Below, piece after piece: positions 50,582 through 58,410 of a DNA stretch of 64,000 nt. The stretch is from Nevskia soli DSM 19509 (GTDB lineage: Bacteria; Pseudomonadota; Gammaproteobacteria; Nevskiales; Nevskiaceae): positions 117,668 to 181,667 of the forward strand of contig NZ_KL543999.1 in NCBI RefSeq assembly GCF_000711955.1, given 5' to 3'. A program made the translations under genes and the position numbers. Within the stretch, counting starts at the first letter, position 1; the number at the start of each line of letters is the position of its first letter. A model generated the notes under the pieces. The model did no database searches, was not told where the DNA came from, and saw nothing but the letters and a program-made list of their open reading frames with translations.

Positions 50582-51100
50582 TTAATGCTTGCGCGGCGAC
50601 ATCACCATGATCGCCTGGCGGCCTTCCATCTTCGGCGACTGCTCGATCAGCGCCACTTCTTCCAGGTCGGCCTTGATGCGGTCGATGAGCTGGAAACCCA
50701 GCTCCTGGTGAGCCATTTCACGGCCCTTGTAGCGCAACGTGACCTTGACCTTGTCGCCTTCTTCCAGGAAGCGCAGCAGGGCGCGCAACTTGGTCTGGTA
50801 ATCGGCTTCTTCCGTGGTCGGGCGGAATTTCACTTCCTTGACCTGGATCTGCTTCTGCTTCTTGCGCGCCGCCTGCTGCGATTTGTCCTTCTGGTAGATG
50901 TACTTACCATAGTCCATGATCTTGCAGACCGGCGGGTCGGCATTCGGCGAAACTTCAACCAGATCGAGACCTTCGCCTTCGGCCTTGGTAATCGCATCCC
51001 GCGTCAACATGACGCCAACCTGCGAGCCATCTGACCCGATCACGCGTACTCGTGGTACGTTGATCTCCTCGTTACGGCGATCCTGACGTTCTGCGCTGAT
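50582..51100 (-). CDS. infC: Translation initiation factor IF-3 (AUC start)
   Basis: A 172-residue IF-3. The N-domain (VRVIGSDGSQVGVMLTRDAI, ADPPVCKIMDYGKYIYQKDK) and C-domain (KVTLRYKGREMAHQELGFQL, IEQSPKMEGRQAIMVMSPRK) are intact. No ATG, GTG or well-placed TTG precedes the conserved region; instead ATC at 51100 lies 8 bases after GGAGG. infC is well known for AUU starts that let IF-3 repress itself by discriminating against unusual start codons; an AUC would work the same way. The usual thrS is not upstream. Confidence 0.93.
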   Translation of the reverse strand: MSAERQDRRNEEINVPRVRVIGSDGSQVGVMLTRDAITKAEGEGLDLVEVSPNADPPVCKIMDYGKYIYQKDKSQQAARKKQKQIQVKEVKFRPTTEEADYQTKLRALLRFLEEGDKVKVTLRYKGREMAHQELGFQLIDRIKADLEEVALIEQSPKMEGRQAIMVMSPRKH

Positions 51101-51216
51101 ACGCAAACCCTCCGACGGGCAATAGAAAAGCCGGCGCCTATCGCAAGGCCCCGACAGAAAAGACAACCATTATAGCGGCGCATTCGGGCGAGGCACAAGT
51201 CACAACTGCCCTGCCA

Positions 51217-52395
51217 TTACAGGGACTTGCGCACGATTTCGGCCGCTCCCGCCAAAGGCTCGGCGCGGCCGAAGTGGAAACCCTGTCCCAGATCCGCTCC
51301 CAGTGTTCGCAAGGCGTCGATTTGTTCTTGTGTTTCAAGGCCTTCCGTAATCACGTCCATGCCCAGCCGATGCGCCAGGCCGACCACCGCGGCGACGATT
51401 TCGGTGCCGGCCGCGTTCATGCCCAGCTGCAGGACGAAGGAGCGGTCCAGCTTGAGCGTGTCGACCGGCAGGCGGTGCAGGTAGGACAGCGAGCTGTAGC
51501 CGGTGCCGAAATCGTCCAGCGAGATCTTCAATCCGCGCGCGCGGCATTCCTGCAACAGCCGCAGCCCTTCATCCAGCCGCTGCAACAGCAGGGATTCGGT
51601 GATTTCCAGCTTGACGCAGGCCGGGTCCACGGCGTGCCGCGACAGGGCCTGGTCGATGGCGGGCAGCAGTTCGGGGTCATCGAACTGCCGGCTGGACAGG
51701 TTGATGCTCATGAACAGGTCCAGTTCCGGTCGCTCCGATCCGAACTGGGCCAGGGCGGCGCAGGCGCGATCCACGATCCAGCGACCGATCGGGCTGATCA
51801 GGCCGGATTCCTCGGCCAGGGGGATGAATTCCGCCGGCGACACCATGCCGCGTTGCGGATGCCGCCAGCGCAGCAGGGCCTCGAATCCGGCCAGGCGCAA
51901 ATCCGACAAGTGCACGATCGGCTGGTAGTGCAGCTCCAGCTCATCGCATTCCAGGGCCAGCGTCAACTCCTGCTGGGCATGCACGCGCGCATGGGCCTGT
52001 TTGCGATCCTGTTCGTCCTGCCATCCCGCCGCCGCCGGTATCTCGCCGGTCTTGCCGGTGAGCAGTTCGCGGCAACGGGCGGTGAGGGTACGCAGCAAAT
52101 GGCGTAGCGTCGGACTCGCGCCCTGCAAGTGCTCGCCCAGGTATTCATGGCTGACCACGGTCAGGACGGTCGGCTCGGTGGCGCGCGCGCCGGCCGAGCG
52201 GCGGCCTTCACCGAACAGGGCCATCTCGCCGAAGATATCCTGGGGGCCGAGTCGCGCCACCACTCCGCCGGGTTGGCGCGGGTCATGGCAGATTTCGATG
52301 GTTCCGGATTCGACGATATAGGCACAGTCGCCCCGGTCCTGTTTTTGGAAAAGGACTTCCCCCGCCGACAGACGACGCTGAAACCGCTCGTTCAT
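51217..52395 (-). CDS. Cyclic-nucleotide-binding EAL domain phosphodiesterase
   Basis: A 392-residue cytoplasmic protein. The N-terminal cNMP-binding domain (about 5-125) has FGEMALFGEGRRS and a conserved Arg in the phosphate cassette. The C-terminal EAL domain (about 148-390) keeps the full catalytic set: EAL (172-174), Asn232, Glu264, Asp294/Asp295, Lys316, Glu351, Gln371. It should hydrolyse cyclic di-GMP to pGpG under control of another cyclic nucleotide. It replaces thrS as the upstream neighbour of infC. Confidence 0.93.
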   Translation of the reverse strand: MNERFQRRLSAGEVLFQKQDRGDCAYIVESGTIEICHDPRQPGGVVARLGPQDIFGEMALFGEGRRSAGARATEPTVLTVVSHEYLGEHLQGASPTLRHLLRTLTARCRELLTGKTGEIPAAAGWQDEQDRKQAHARVHAQQELTLALECDELELHYQPIVHLSDLRLAGFEALLRWRHPQRGMVSPAEFIPLAEESGLISPIGRWIVDRACAALAQFGSERPELDLFMSINLSSRQFDDPELLPAIDQALSRHAVDPACVKLEITESLLLQRLDEGLRLLQECRARGLKISLDDFGTGYSSLSYLHRLPVDTLKLDRSFVLQLGMNAAGTEIVAAVVGLAHRLGMDVITEGLETQEQIDALRTLGADLGQGFHFGRAEPLAGAAEIVRKSL

Positions 52396-52519
52396 GCTCC
52401 CCTCGTGGCCGTCGAGCCGTCGTGGATCATCGACGCCGACGTGCTTCGCGTGCCGTTCCCGGATTGTTCAGCAAGCCCGGCCGCGCTTCAACGTATGGGG
52501 AGATATTTCCCATGCCCCC

Positions 52520-55500
52520 CTACTTCAGGGTGAACTCGACGCGGGTCGACGGCCCCTTGTCCTGGATGCCGCTGGCGTCCATCTTCGGCGCCACGGTGAA
52601 GATGCGCCCGGCGGCGATCTTGCCGGCGAACCACTGCTGTACCACGCTGGCGCGTTGCTGGGCCAGGTTGGTGAGATCGGCTTCGCTGACCGTGGTGCTG
52701 TCCAGCAGCAGCTTCTTCATGTCGGCGGCCGGGATGGTCTTGGCGATGCCGACGAAATTGCGCGGCTTCTTGATGTCGGCGGCGCTGTAGGCCTTGGCCA
52801 GGTACTTGTCGTAGTCCGCCGGCTCCAGCGTGATGCTGTCGATGTCGACGCTTTCGCCCTTGCCGGTCATGTCCTTGATCTTCTGGCGCTTGACCTGGCG
52901 GTCCACCGCGGCTTGCTTCAGCCCCGGTGTATCCAGAGCCGGATCGACCCGGCCGGTGAGGTCGAGCTTCACCCCCGGCTTGTCGGTGAGGGCCTTGCTC
53001 AGGGTGTCCAGCTTTTTCGCCTCGGCGGCGCTGAGTGTGGCCGAGCCGGGTTCGAAGGCGACGTAACCCAGTTCCTCGGAACCGCCGAAGGCGCCGGCCA
53101 GCAGGCTGAACGGCGAGGTCACCGCTTTCTCGATCAGGTTGACGAAGGCGTGCCAGATCAGGCCGCCGACGCTGAATTGCGGATCATCCAGCGAGCCGGA
53201 CACCGGGACGTTGACGTCGATCTCGCCGCGCGAGTTCTTCAGCAGCGAAATTGCCAGGCGCACCGGCAAGCCGGTCGCCGTGGGGCTGTCGACGTGGTCG
53301 CCGAAGGTGAACTGGTCGATGAAGATGTGGTTGTTCGCATCCAGCTTGTTATGGTCCAGCAGGTAGTGCAGGTCGACATTGAGCTTGCCCTTGACGATCG
53401 GGTAGCCGGCGTACTTCAGCGAGTAGGTGGTGAAGTTGGTCAGGTCGACGTCGCGCGTGGTGGCGGTCATGTCGAGGAACGGCGGCTTCACCAGGGGATT
53501 GATGGTGCCGTTGATCGAGACCGGGCCGTTGTCGTTGAGCTTGGCCAGCACGGCGACGCGGGCTGGCTCGGTCGACTGCGTTCCGAAAGCGCCGATATCA
53601 CCCTCGATGTCGACCAGATGCGCGCTGAAGTTGGGCTTGATGAAATTGTCGCTGTAGTCGACCTTGCCCCGGTGCAGCAGGATCTGGCCGAAGCCGAGTT
53701 CCAGCGCCGGTGCCGCTGTCGTCGCCGGCGCGGCGGGAGCGGATGCGGCCGCCACAGGGGGTGCCGGCGTGCCGGGTGCGGCATCGTTGGCGCGGGTCAG
53801 CGAGGTGGTCGGCGCGTTTTCCTTGACCACGAAGTTGCTGAGGTTGAGCTGGCCGTTGCTGTTGAGCAGGACCCTCGAATAGAAATCGTCGAGGGTGATC
53901 TTGCCGACCTGCAGCTTGGTGCCGCGCTCGTTGTAGGCGGCCTTGATTTGCGTCAGGTCCAGGGTGCGCCAGCCGGCGAAGAGGTCGGAGGTGGCCTTGT
54001 CGAGCATGCGCACGCTGGCCAGGCCGACGTCACCCTTGTAGAAGGCCTTGAGCTGGTCCTTGTCGCTGGCCAGCTTGAGCTCGCCCTTGACGTTGAGCAG
54101 GGCGCTGGCGATGTAGGCGTTGAGCTGCGCCGTGAAATACGGCTCCAGTGCCGCCACATCCATCTGCTGTCCGTCCAGTTGCAGATCCACCTTGAGCGGC
54201 GCCAGTGTCGCCGTGCCGCCGAGTTTCAGGATGCCCTTGCGCTTGAACGCCGCGCTGGCGTCGAATTGCAGTGGCTTGCTGAAATCGCTGCCGAAATGCT
54301 GCACCTTGATCTGCAGCGGCGACAGGCCCACCAGGATCGGTTGTTTCTGGGTGCGGTCGACGAAAGTGACGCCGGACTTGTCCAGGTCGATGCTGTCGAT
54401 ACTGTATTTCCAGGCTTGCTCGGGTGTGGCGTTCTTTTGCTTTCCTGTCGCTGCCGGCTTGGCGGACGTGGCGCTGGTTTTCGCCAGCTTGAGCAGATTG
54501 ATGCTGCCGTCGGCGGCCCGCTCGGCGTTGACCATCAGGCCGTTGATGGCGATGGAGGAGAGTTCGGCGTTGCGTGCGCCGAGATCGATCTGCCTGATGC
54601 TGGCGCTGATATGGTCCAGCGCGACGACAGGGCTGCCCTTGGGCGCGGCGCGATCCGGATCGAGCCGCAAACCATCCAGGCTTGCTTCGCTGCTTCCCAC
54701 CTGCAGGCCGAAGGCCGGACCGGACCAGTCCGCCTTGACGGCGAGCTTGGCGCTCGCCGTGCCCTGGCTCAGGCGCCCGTTCAGTGCCGAAGCCAGATAA
54801 GGCTGGAAGGTAGCGAGGGCCAGCTGTTCGATCGCAGCGCTGGCATCGAGCTTGCCGTCAGCCAGGGCCAGGGAGCCGTTGCTCGCAATGGTGCCGCCCT
54901 GGTCGAGGCTGGTCTGCACCGTGTATTGGCCCGGCTTGTGCGCCACGGTGGAGATATCGGCCAGGGTCGCCGCCAGTTTGCTCAGGCCCAGGTTCGCACC
55001 CGCCTGCTGATCCTGCACGTGAACGGTGCCGTCGTTGAGGGCCAGATGCTGCAGGGCGAAGTCGAATGGCGCGGCCTGGGTCGGCGCAGCAGCCTTGCCG
55101 GGTGCGGCCGGTGTCGCCTTGGCCGGTGTCGGGCCGGCCGACGACTGTTGAGCCGCCAGCTTGGTCAGATTCAGCACGCCTTGCTTGTCACGGGACACAT
55201 TCAGCGTCGGATGGTCGATCCGCACGTCGGACAAATGAACCACGCCGAGCAGCGGCTCTACCGAGGCCGCGGCGACGTGCAGGGCATCGACGCTGAACAG
55301 GGGCTGTGCCGCCGTATCGGTCAAGGCCAGGCCTTTCAGGTCCGCGGTGCCGCTGAGCTGGACCGAGGCATGCTCGCCGGTCATGGCGAACCGGATGTTC
55401 AGGTCGGTGGAGAGCTTGCCGCTGGGCAGCTGCACCGGCAGCTTGGTTGGCGAATAGGACATCAGCTGCGGCAGGTCGAGCCGGTCGAGCTTGAGCATGA

Positions 55501-56218
55501 CCTCCGAGTTGAAGGAGCCGTTGAAGGGCTTGGTCTTGCCCTCGATCAGCAGCGGGCTGCCGTCGATCTGCGCCTGCAGCATCGGTTGGGCGAACACGTC
55601 CACCTTCGACGGCAGGTTGGCGATGAATGGAATGCTCAGTTCGATCCTGTCGACGCTGTGGCGTTGGCCGAGCAGGCGATCGTCGAAGTCGACCAGGCCG
55701 TCGTCGAGGTGGATGTTGGCGACCGAGAACAGCGTCGGCTTGCTGTCCTTCTTCGGCGTCGGCGAGGGCTTGGAGAATTGCTCCACCAGGTCGGTGAAAT
55801 TGAAGGTTTGCGCATCGGTGCGGATGATGTGGACCTGCGGCTTGGCCAGGAACACTTCGCGGATCACCGGCTTGAGGCGGAACAGCGAGGTCCACGAGCC
55901 GCGCACCAGGAATTCGCCGATGTCGACGAAACTGCCCTTGCCGTCGCGCTCGCCGATGTGGAGCCGGTCGACCTCGACGGTGAGGGTGTAGGGATTGAGC
56001 GAAATCTTGCCGATGGTCACCGGCCGTGCCAGCAACTGGCTCAACTGCTGCTCTGCCTTGTGGTGCACCAGGGGCGGCACCGCGAAGAAGCCGAACAGGC
56101 CGAACAGCACGATGAAGATGACGATGCCCATGACCCATTTGCGGGTGCGGCGGGCCTGCGCGAAGTCGCGCAGCCTGGCCTGGGCGCGGGCAGGGAAGAG
56201 CTGGTTGAGAAGTGACAT
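52520..56218 (-). CDS. AsmA-like DUF748 envelope protein
   Basis: A very long (1232-residue) protein with a single N-terminal transmembrane helix (VMGIVIFIVLFGLFGFFAVP) and a periplasmic body of repeated beta segments of the AsmA/DUF748 type (LNPYTLTVEVDRLHIGERDG and later LSIAINGLMV-like units). The C-terminus (about 1090-1232) contains an OmpA-like stretch (YVAFEPGSATLSAAEAKKLD). AsmA-like proteins bridge inner and outer membranes and carry phospholipids. It is divergent from the glutaminase gene across a 180-bp gap. The start at 56218 is preferred to an upstream extension of 49 codons. Confidence 0.9.
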   Translation of the reverse strand: MSLLNQLFPARAQARLRDFAQARRTRKWVMGIVIFIVLFGLFGFFAVPPLVHHKAEQQLSQLLARPVTIGKISLNPYTLTVEVDRLHIGERDGKGSFVDIGEFLVRGSWTSLFRLKPVIREVFLAKPQVHIIRTDAQTFNFTDLVEQFSKPSPTPKKDSKPTLFSVANIHLDDGLVDFDDRLLGQRHSVDRIELSIPFIANLPSKVDVFAQPMLQAQIDGSPLLIEGKTKPFNGSFNSEVMLKLDRLDLPQLMSYSPTKLPVQLPSGKLSTDLNIRFAMTGEHASVQLSGTADLKGLALTDTAAQPLFSVDALHVAAASVEPLLGVVHLSDVRIDHPTLNVSRDKQGVLNLTKLAAQQSSAGPTPAKATPAAPGKAAAPTQAAPFDFALQHLALNDGTVHVQDQQAGANLGLSKLAATLADISTVAHKPGQYTVQTSLDQGGTIASNGSLALADGKLDASAAIEQLALATFQPYLASALNGRLSQGTASAKLAVKADWSGPAFGLQVGSSEASLDGLRLDPDRAAPKGSPVVALDHISASIRQIDLGARNAELSSIAINGLMVNAERAADGSINLLKLAKTSATSAKPAATGKQKNATPEQAWKYSIDSIDLDKSGVTFVDRTQKQPILVGLSPLQIKVQHFGSDFSKPLQFDASAAFKRKGILKLGGTATLAPLKVDLQLDGQQMDVAALEPYFTAQLNAYIASALLNVKGELKLASDKDQLKAFYKGDVGLASVRMLDKATSDLFAGWRTLDLTQIKAAYNERGTKLQVGKITLDDFYSRVLLNSNGQLNLSNFVVKENAPTTSLTRANDAAPGTPAPPVAAASAPAAPATTAAPALELGFGQILLHRGKVDYSDNFIKPNFSAHLVDIEGDIGAFGTQSTEPARVAVLAKLNDNGPVSINGTINPLVKPPFLDMTATTRDVDLTNFTTYSLKYAGYPIVKGKLNVDLHYLLDHNKLDANNHIFIDQFTFGDHVDSPTATGLPVRLAISLLKNSRGEIDVNVPVSGSLDDPQFSVGGLIWHAFVNLIEKAVTSPFSLLAGAFGGSEELGYVAFEPGSATLSAAEAKKLDTLSKALTDKPGVKLDLTGRVDPALDTPGLKQAAVDRQVKRQKIKDMTGKGESVDIDSITLEPADYDKYLAKAYSAADIKKPRNFVGIAKTIPAADMKKLLLDSTTVSEADLTNLAQQRASVVQQWFAGKIAAGRIFTVAPKMDASGIQDKGPSTRVEFTLK

Positions 56219-56397
56219 TCCGGGTCTGCTTCCTTGGCTCGTTGTTGTTGCGCCCTGCTGGGCGGTCATGTGGCGGGCAGGCCGATTCCCCCCTGCCGCC
56301 CGGATTGTATCGTCCCATGATGAAAATGGCGCGTACCCGGCGAGTGGCAGCCGGCGGGGTATCATGAATGCCCGATGGAGACGGAAGCAGGGCTGCG

Positions 56398-58320
56398 ATG
56401 AACAGCGGCAAGATACGACGGTCCGGCGGCCATCAGGCGATTGCGGTGTCGCCGCTGCAACAAGTGCTCGAAAGGCTCCACAAGAAGCTGTCTGAAGACC
56501 GCGGCGGCAAGCTGGCGAGCTATATCCCCGAACTGGCGCAGGTGGACCCCGAGCCCTTTGGCATTACCCTGGTGACCATCGACGGCATGGTCTACCAGGC
56601 TGGCGACTGTGAGCGGCTGTTCACCATCCAGTCCATCTCCAAACCCCTGACCTATGGTTATGCCCTGCAGGCTTGCGGCGTGGCGGCAGTGCTGGCGAAG
56701 ATCGGAGTCGAGCCGACCGGCGATGCCTTCAACTCCATCAGCCTGGAGCCCGGCACCGGCCGGCCGCGCAACCCGATGGTCAATGCCGGAGCGATCGCCA
56801 CCTGCGGCCTGATCCCCGGCACCGATCCGCTGGAGCGCTTCGAGCGGGTCATGGCGCATATGGGCGGCTTTTGCGGGCGCCAGCTGGGGTTGAACGAGGC
56901 GGTGTACCGCTCGGAGAAAGCCACCGGGCATCGCAACCGCGCCATCGCCCACTTGCTGCGCAACTTCAACATCCTCGAAGGCGACCCCGAAGATCCGCTC
57001 GATCTCTACTTCCGCCTGTGCTCGGTCTCGGTAACCTGCCGCGACCTGGCGACGATCGCCGCGACACTGGCTCACAACGGCCTCAATCCGCTGGATTCGG
57101 TGCAGGTGCTGGATCCCCAGAACGTGCGACGGGTGCTGAGCGTGATGGCCTCCTGCGGCATGTACGACGCTTCCGGTGCCTGGCTCTACGACGTCGGCAT
57201 GCCGGCCAAGAGCGGGGTGGGCGGCGGCATCATGGCGGTGCTGCCGGGCCAGTTCGGCCTGGCGGTCTATTCGCCGCGCCTGGACGAGCGCGGCAACAGC
57301 GTGCGCGGCCTCGGTGTGATCAAGGCTTTCTCGGAGGAATTCCAGTTGCACCTGTTCCATGGCGAGCGCGGACTGCCCGGTGCGATCCGCGCTGCCTACA
57401 GCGGTGCCGTGCTCGGCTCCCGCACCGAACGCAACGAACGCGAGACCCGGGTGCTGGAAGCACATGGCGACAGCACACGCATCTTCGAGCTGAAGGGGCG
57501 GCTCAGCTTCGGCAGCATCGAGCTGCTGATCCGCGAAATCGGGCGCCTCCCTTGCGGGGAAATGAGCGTCACCGTGCTCGATCTGCAAAGGGTGACGGCG
57601 ATCGACGACGCGGCAACGGTGCTGCTGGCGGAGGCTTGCGAGGGCTGGCATGCGGAAGGGCGACAGATCGTGTTCAGCGGCGCCGATCATGTCGATGATT
57701 TCCACAGCCGTCTGTCGCAGCGACTCGAAGCGCAGCTGCCCGCCGCTTACCTGGAGCTGATGTTTGGCTTCGCCGATACCGAAAGCGCGCTGGAGTGGGC
57801 GGAGGGCATGATTCTCGCGGCCAACGGCTGCAGGCGCGATCCGCTAGCCGAGGTCCCGCTGTCCGCTCAGGAATTGTTGCAGCAGTTCAGTGCCGACGAA
57901 ATGGCGGCACTAGAAAGCTTGCTGGAGCCGGTTGCGTTTGCTCGTGGCAGTGTGATCTTCGGCAGCGCAGGCGTCGGCGACGCGCATGACCGCGGCAAGC
58001 TGTACTTCCTGTGTTCCGGCGTGGTCAGCGTCAGCCTGCCGGGTGAGGCCGGCAGCGACGAAGCAGGACAGCGCATGCGTCTCAGCGTGCTGTGGCCGGG
58101 CAGCGCCTTCGGTGAAATCGCGGTACTCGACCACGATGCACACTCGGTCGATGTCGTCGCCGAGACCGCGGTGCGCTGCCTCGGCTTCAGCCTGGCCATG
58201 CTGCGGGCTTTGCCGGAGCCGTTGGCCATGACGATCCAGCTGAAGCTGACACAGGGGCTGGCGCAGCTGCTGGCGCGCCGCCTGCGCCGGGTCAACCGTG
58301 AGTTCCAGGCTCTGAGCTGA
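56398..58320 (+). CDS. glsA: Glutaminase A fused to STAS and cNMP-binding domains
   Basis: A 640-residue multidomain enzyme. The glutaminase domain (about 20-310) has the serine-dependent beta-lactamase-like fold with QSISK (Ser79, Lys82) and NPMVNAGAIATCGLI. A STAS domain (about 355-445) and a C-terminal cNMP-binding domain (about 500-635, with WPGSAFGEIAVLDHDAHSVD) follow. It should hydrolyse glutamine to glutamate and ammonia, with activity gated by the added domains. The start is ATG 56398 (CAGGG upstream) or 56368. It is divergent from the DUF748 gene and 90 bp upstream of the metal ATPase. Confidence 0.93.
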   Translation: MNSGKIRRSGGHQAIAVSPLQQVLERLHKKLSEDRGGKLASYIPELAQVDPEPFGITLVTIDGMVYQAGDCERLFTIQSISKPLTYGYALQACGVAAVLAKIGVEPTGDAFNSISLEPGTGRPRNPMVNAGAIATCGLIPGTDPLERFERVMAHMGGFCGRQLGLNEAVYRSEKATGHRNRAIAHLLRNFNILEGDPEDPLDLYFRLCSVSVTCRDLATIAATLAHNGLNPLDSVQVLDPQNVRRVLSVMASCGMYDASGAWLYDVGMPAKSGVGGGIMAVLPGQFGLAVYSPRLDERGNSVRGLGVIKAFSEEFQLHLFHGERGLPGAIRAAYSGAVLGSRTERNERETRVLEAHGDSTRIFELKGRLSFGSIELLIREIGRLPCGEMSVTVLDLQRVTAIDDAATVLLAEACEGWHAEGRQIVFSGADHVDDFHSRLSQRLEAQLPAAYLELMFGFADTESALEWAEGMILAANGCRRDPLAEVPLSAQELLQQFSADEMAALESLLEPVAFARGSVIFGSAGVGDAHDRGKLYFLCSGVVSVSLPGEAGSDEAGQRMRLSVLWPGSAFGEIAVLDHDAHSVDVVAETAVRCLGFSLAMLRALPEPLAMTIQLKLTQGLAQLLARRLRRVNREFQALS

Positions 58321-58351
58321 GCGGAGCGTAGTCGGGGTGGGGTGGGGCGAT

Positions 58352-58383
58352 TTGACTCTGGAGTGTGGTCCAGGGTGCAGACT
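58352..58383 (+). promoter_or_regulatory. MerR-type (ZntR-like) promoter of the P-type ATPase
   Basis: A -35 element TTGACT and a -10 like CAGACT are separated by a 20-bp spacer that contains the dyad ACTCTGGA-GTGTGG-TCCAGGGT (7 of 8 matching). The long spacer with a central dyad is the hallmark of MerR-family metal-responsive promoters. The arm sequence is almost that of the E. coli zntA operator rather than the CueR type (ACCTTCC-GGAAGGT). No such regulator lies in the window. Confidence 0.75.
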
Positions 58384-58410
58384 GCATTCTTCAGCATCGT
58401 GAGGAACACC

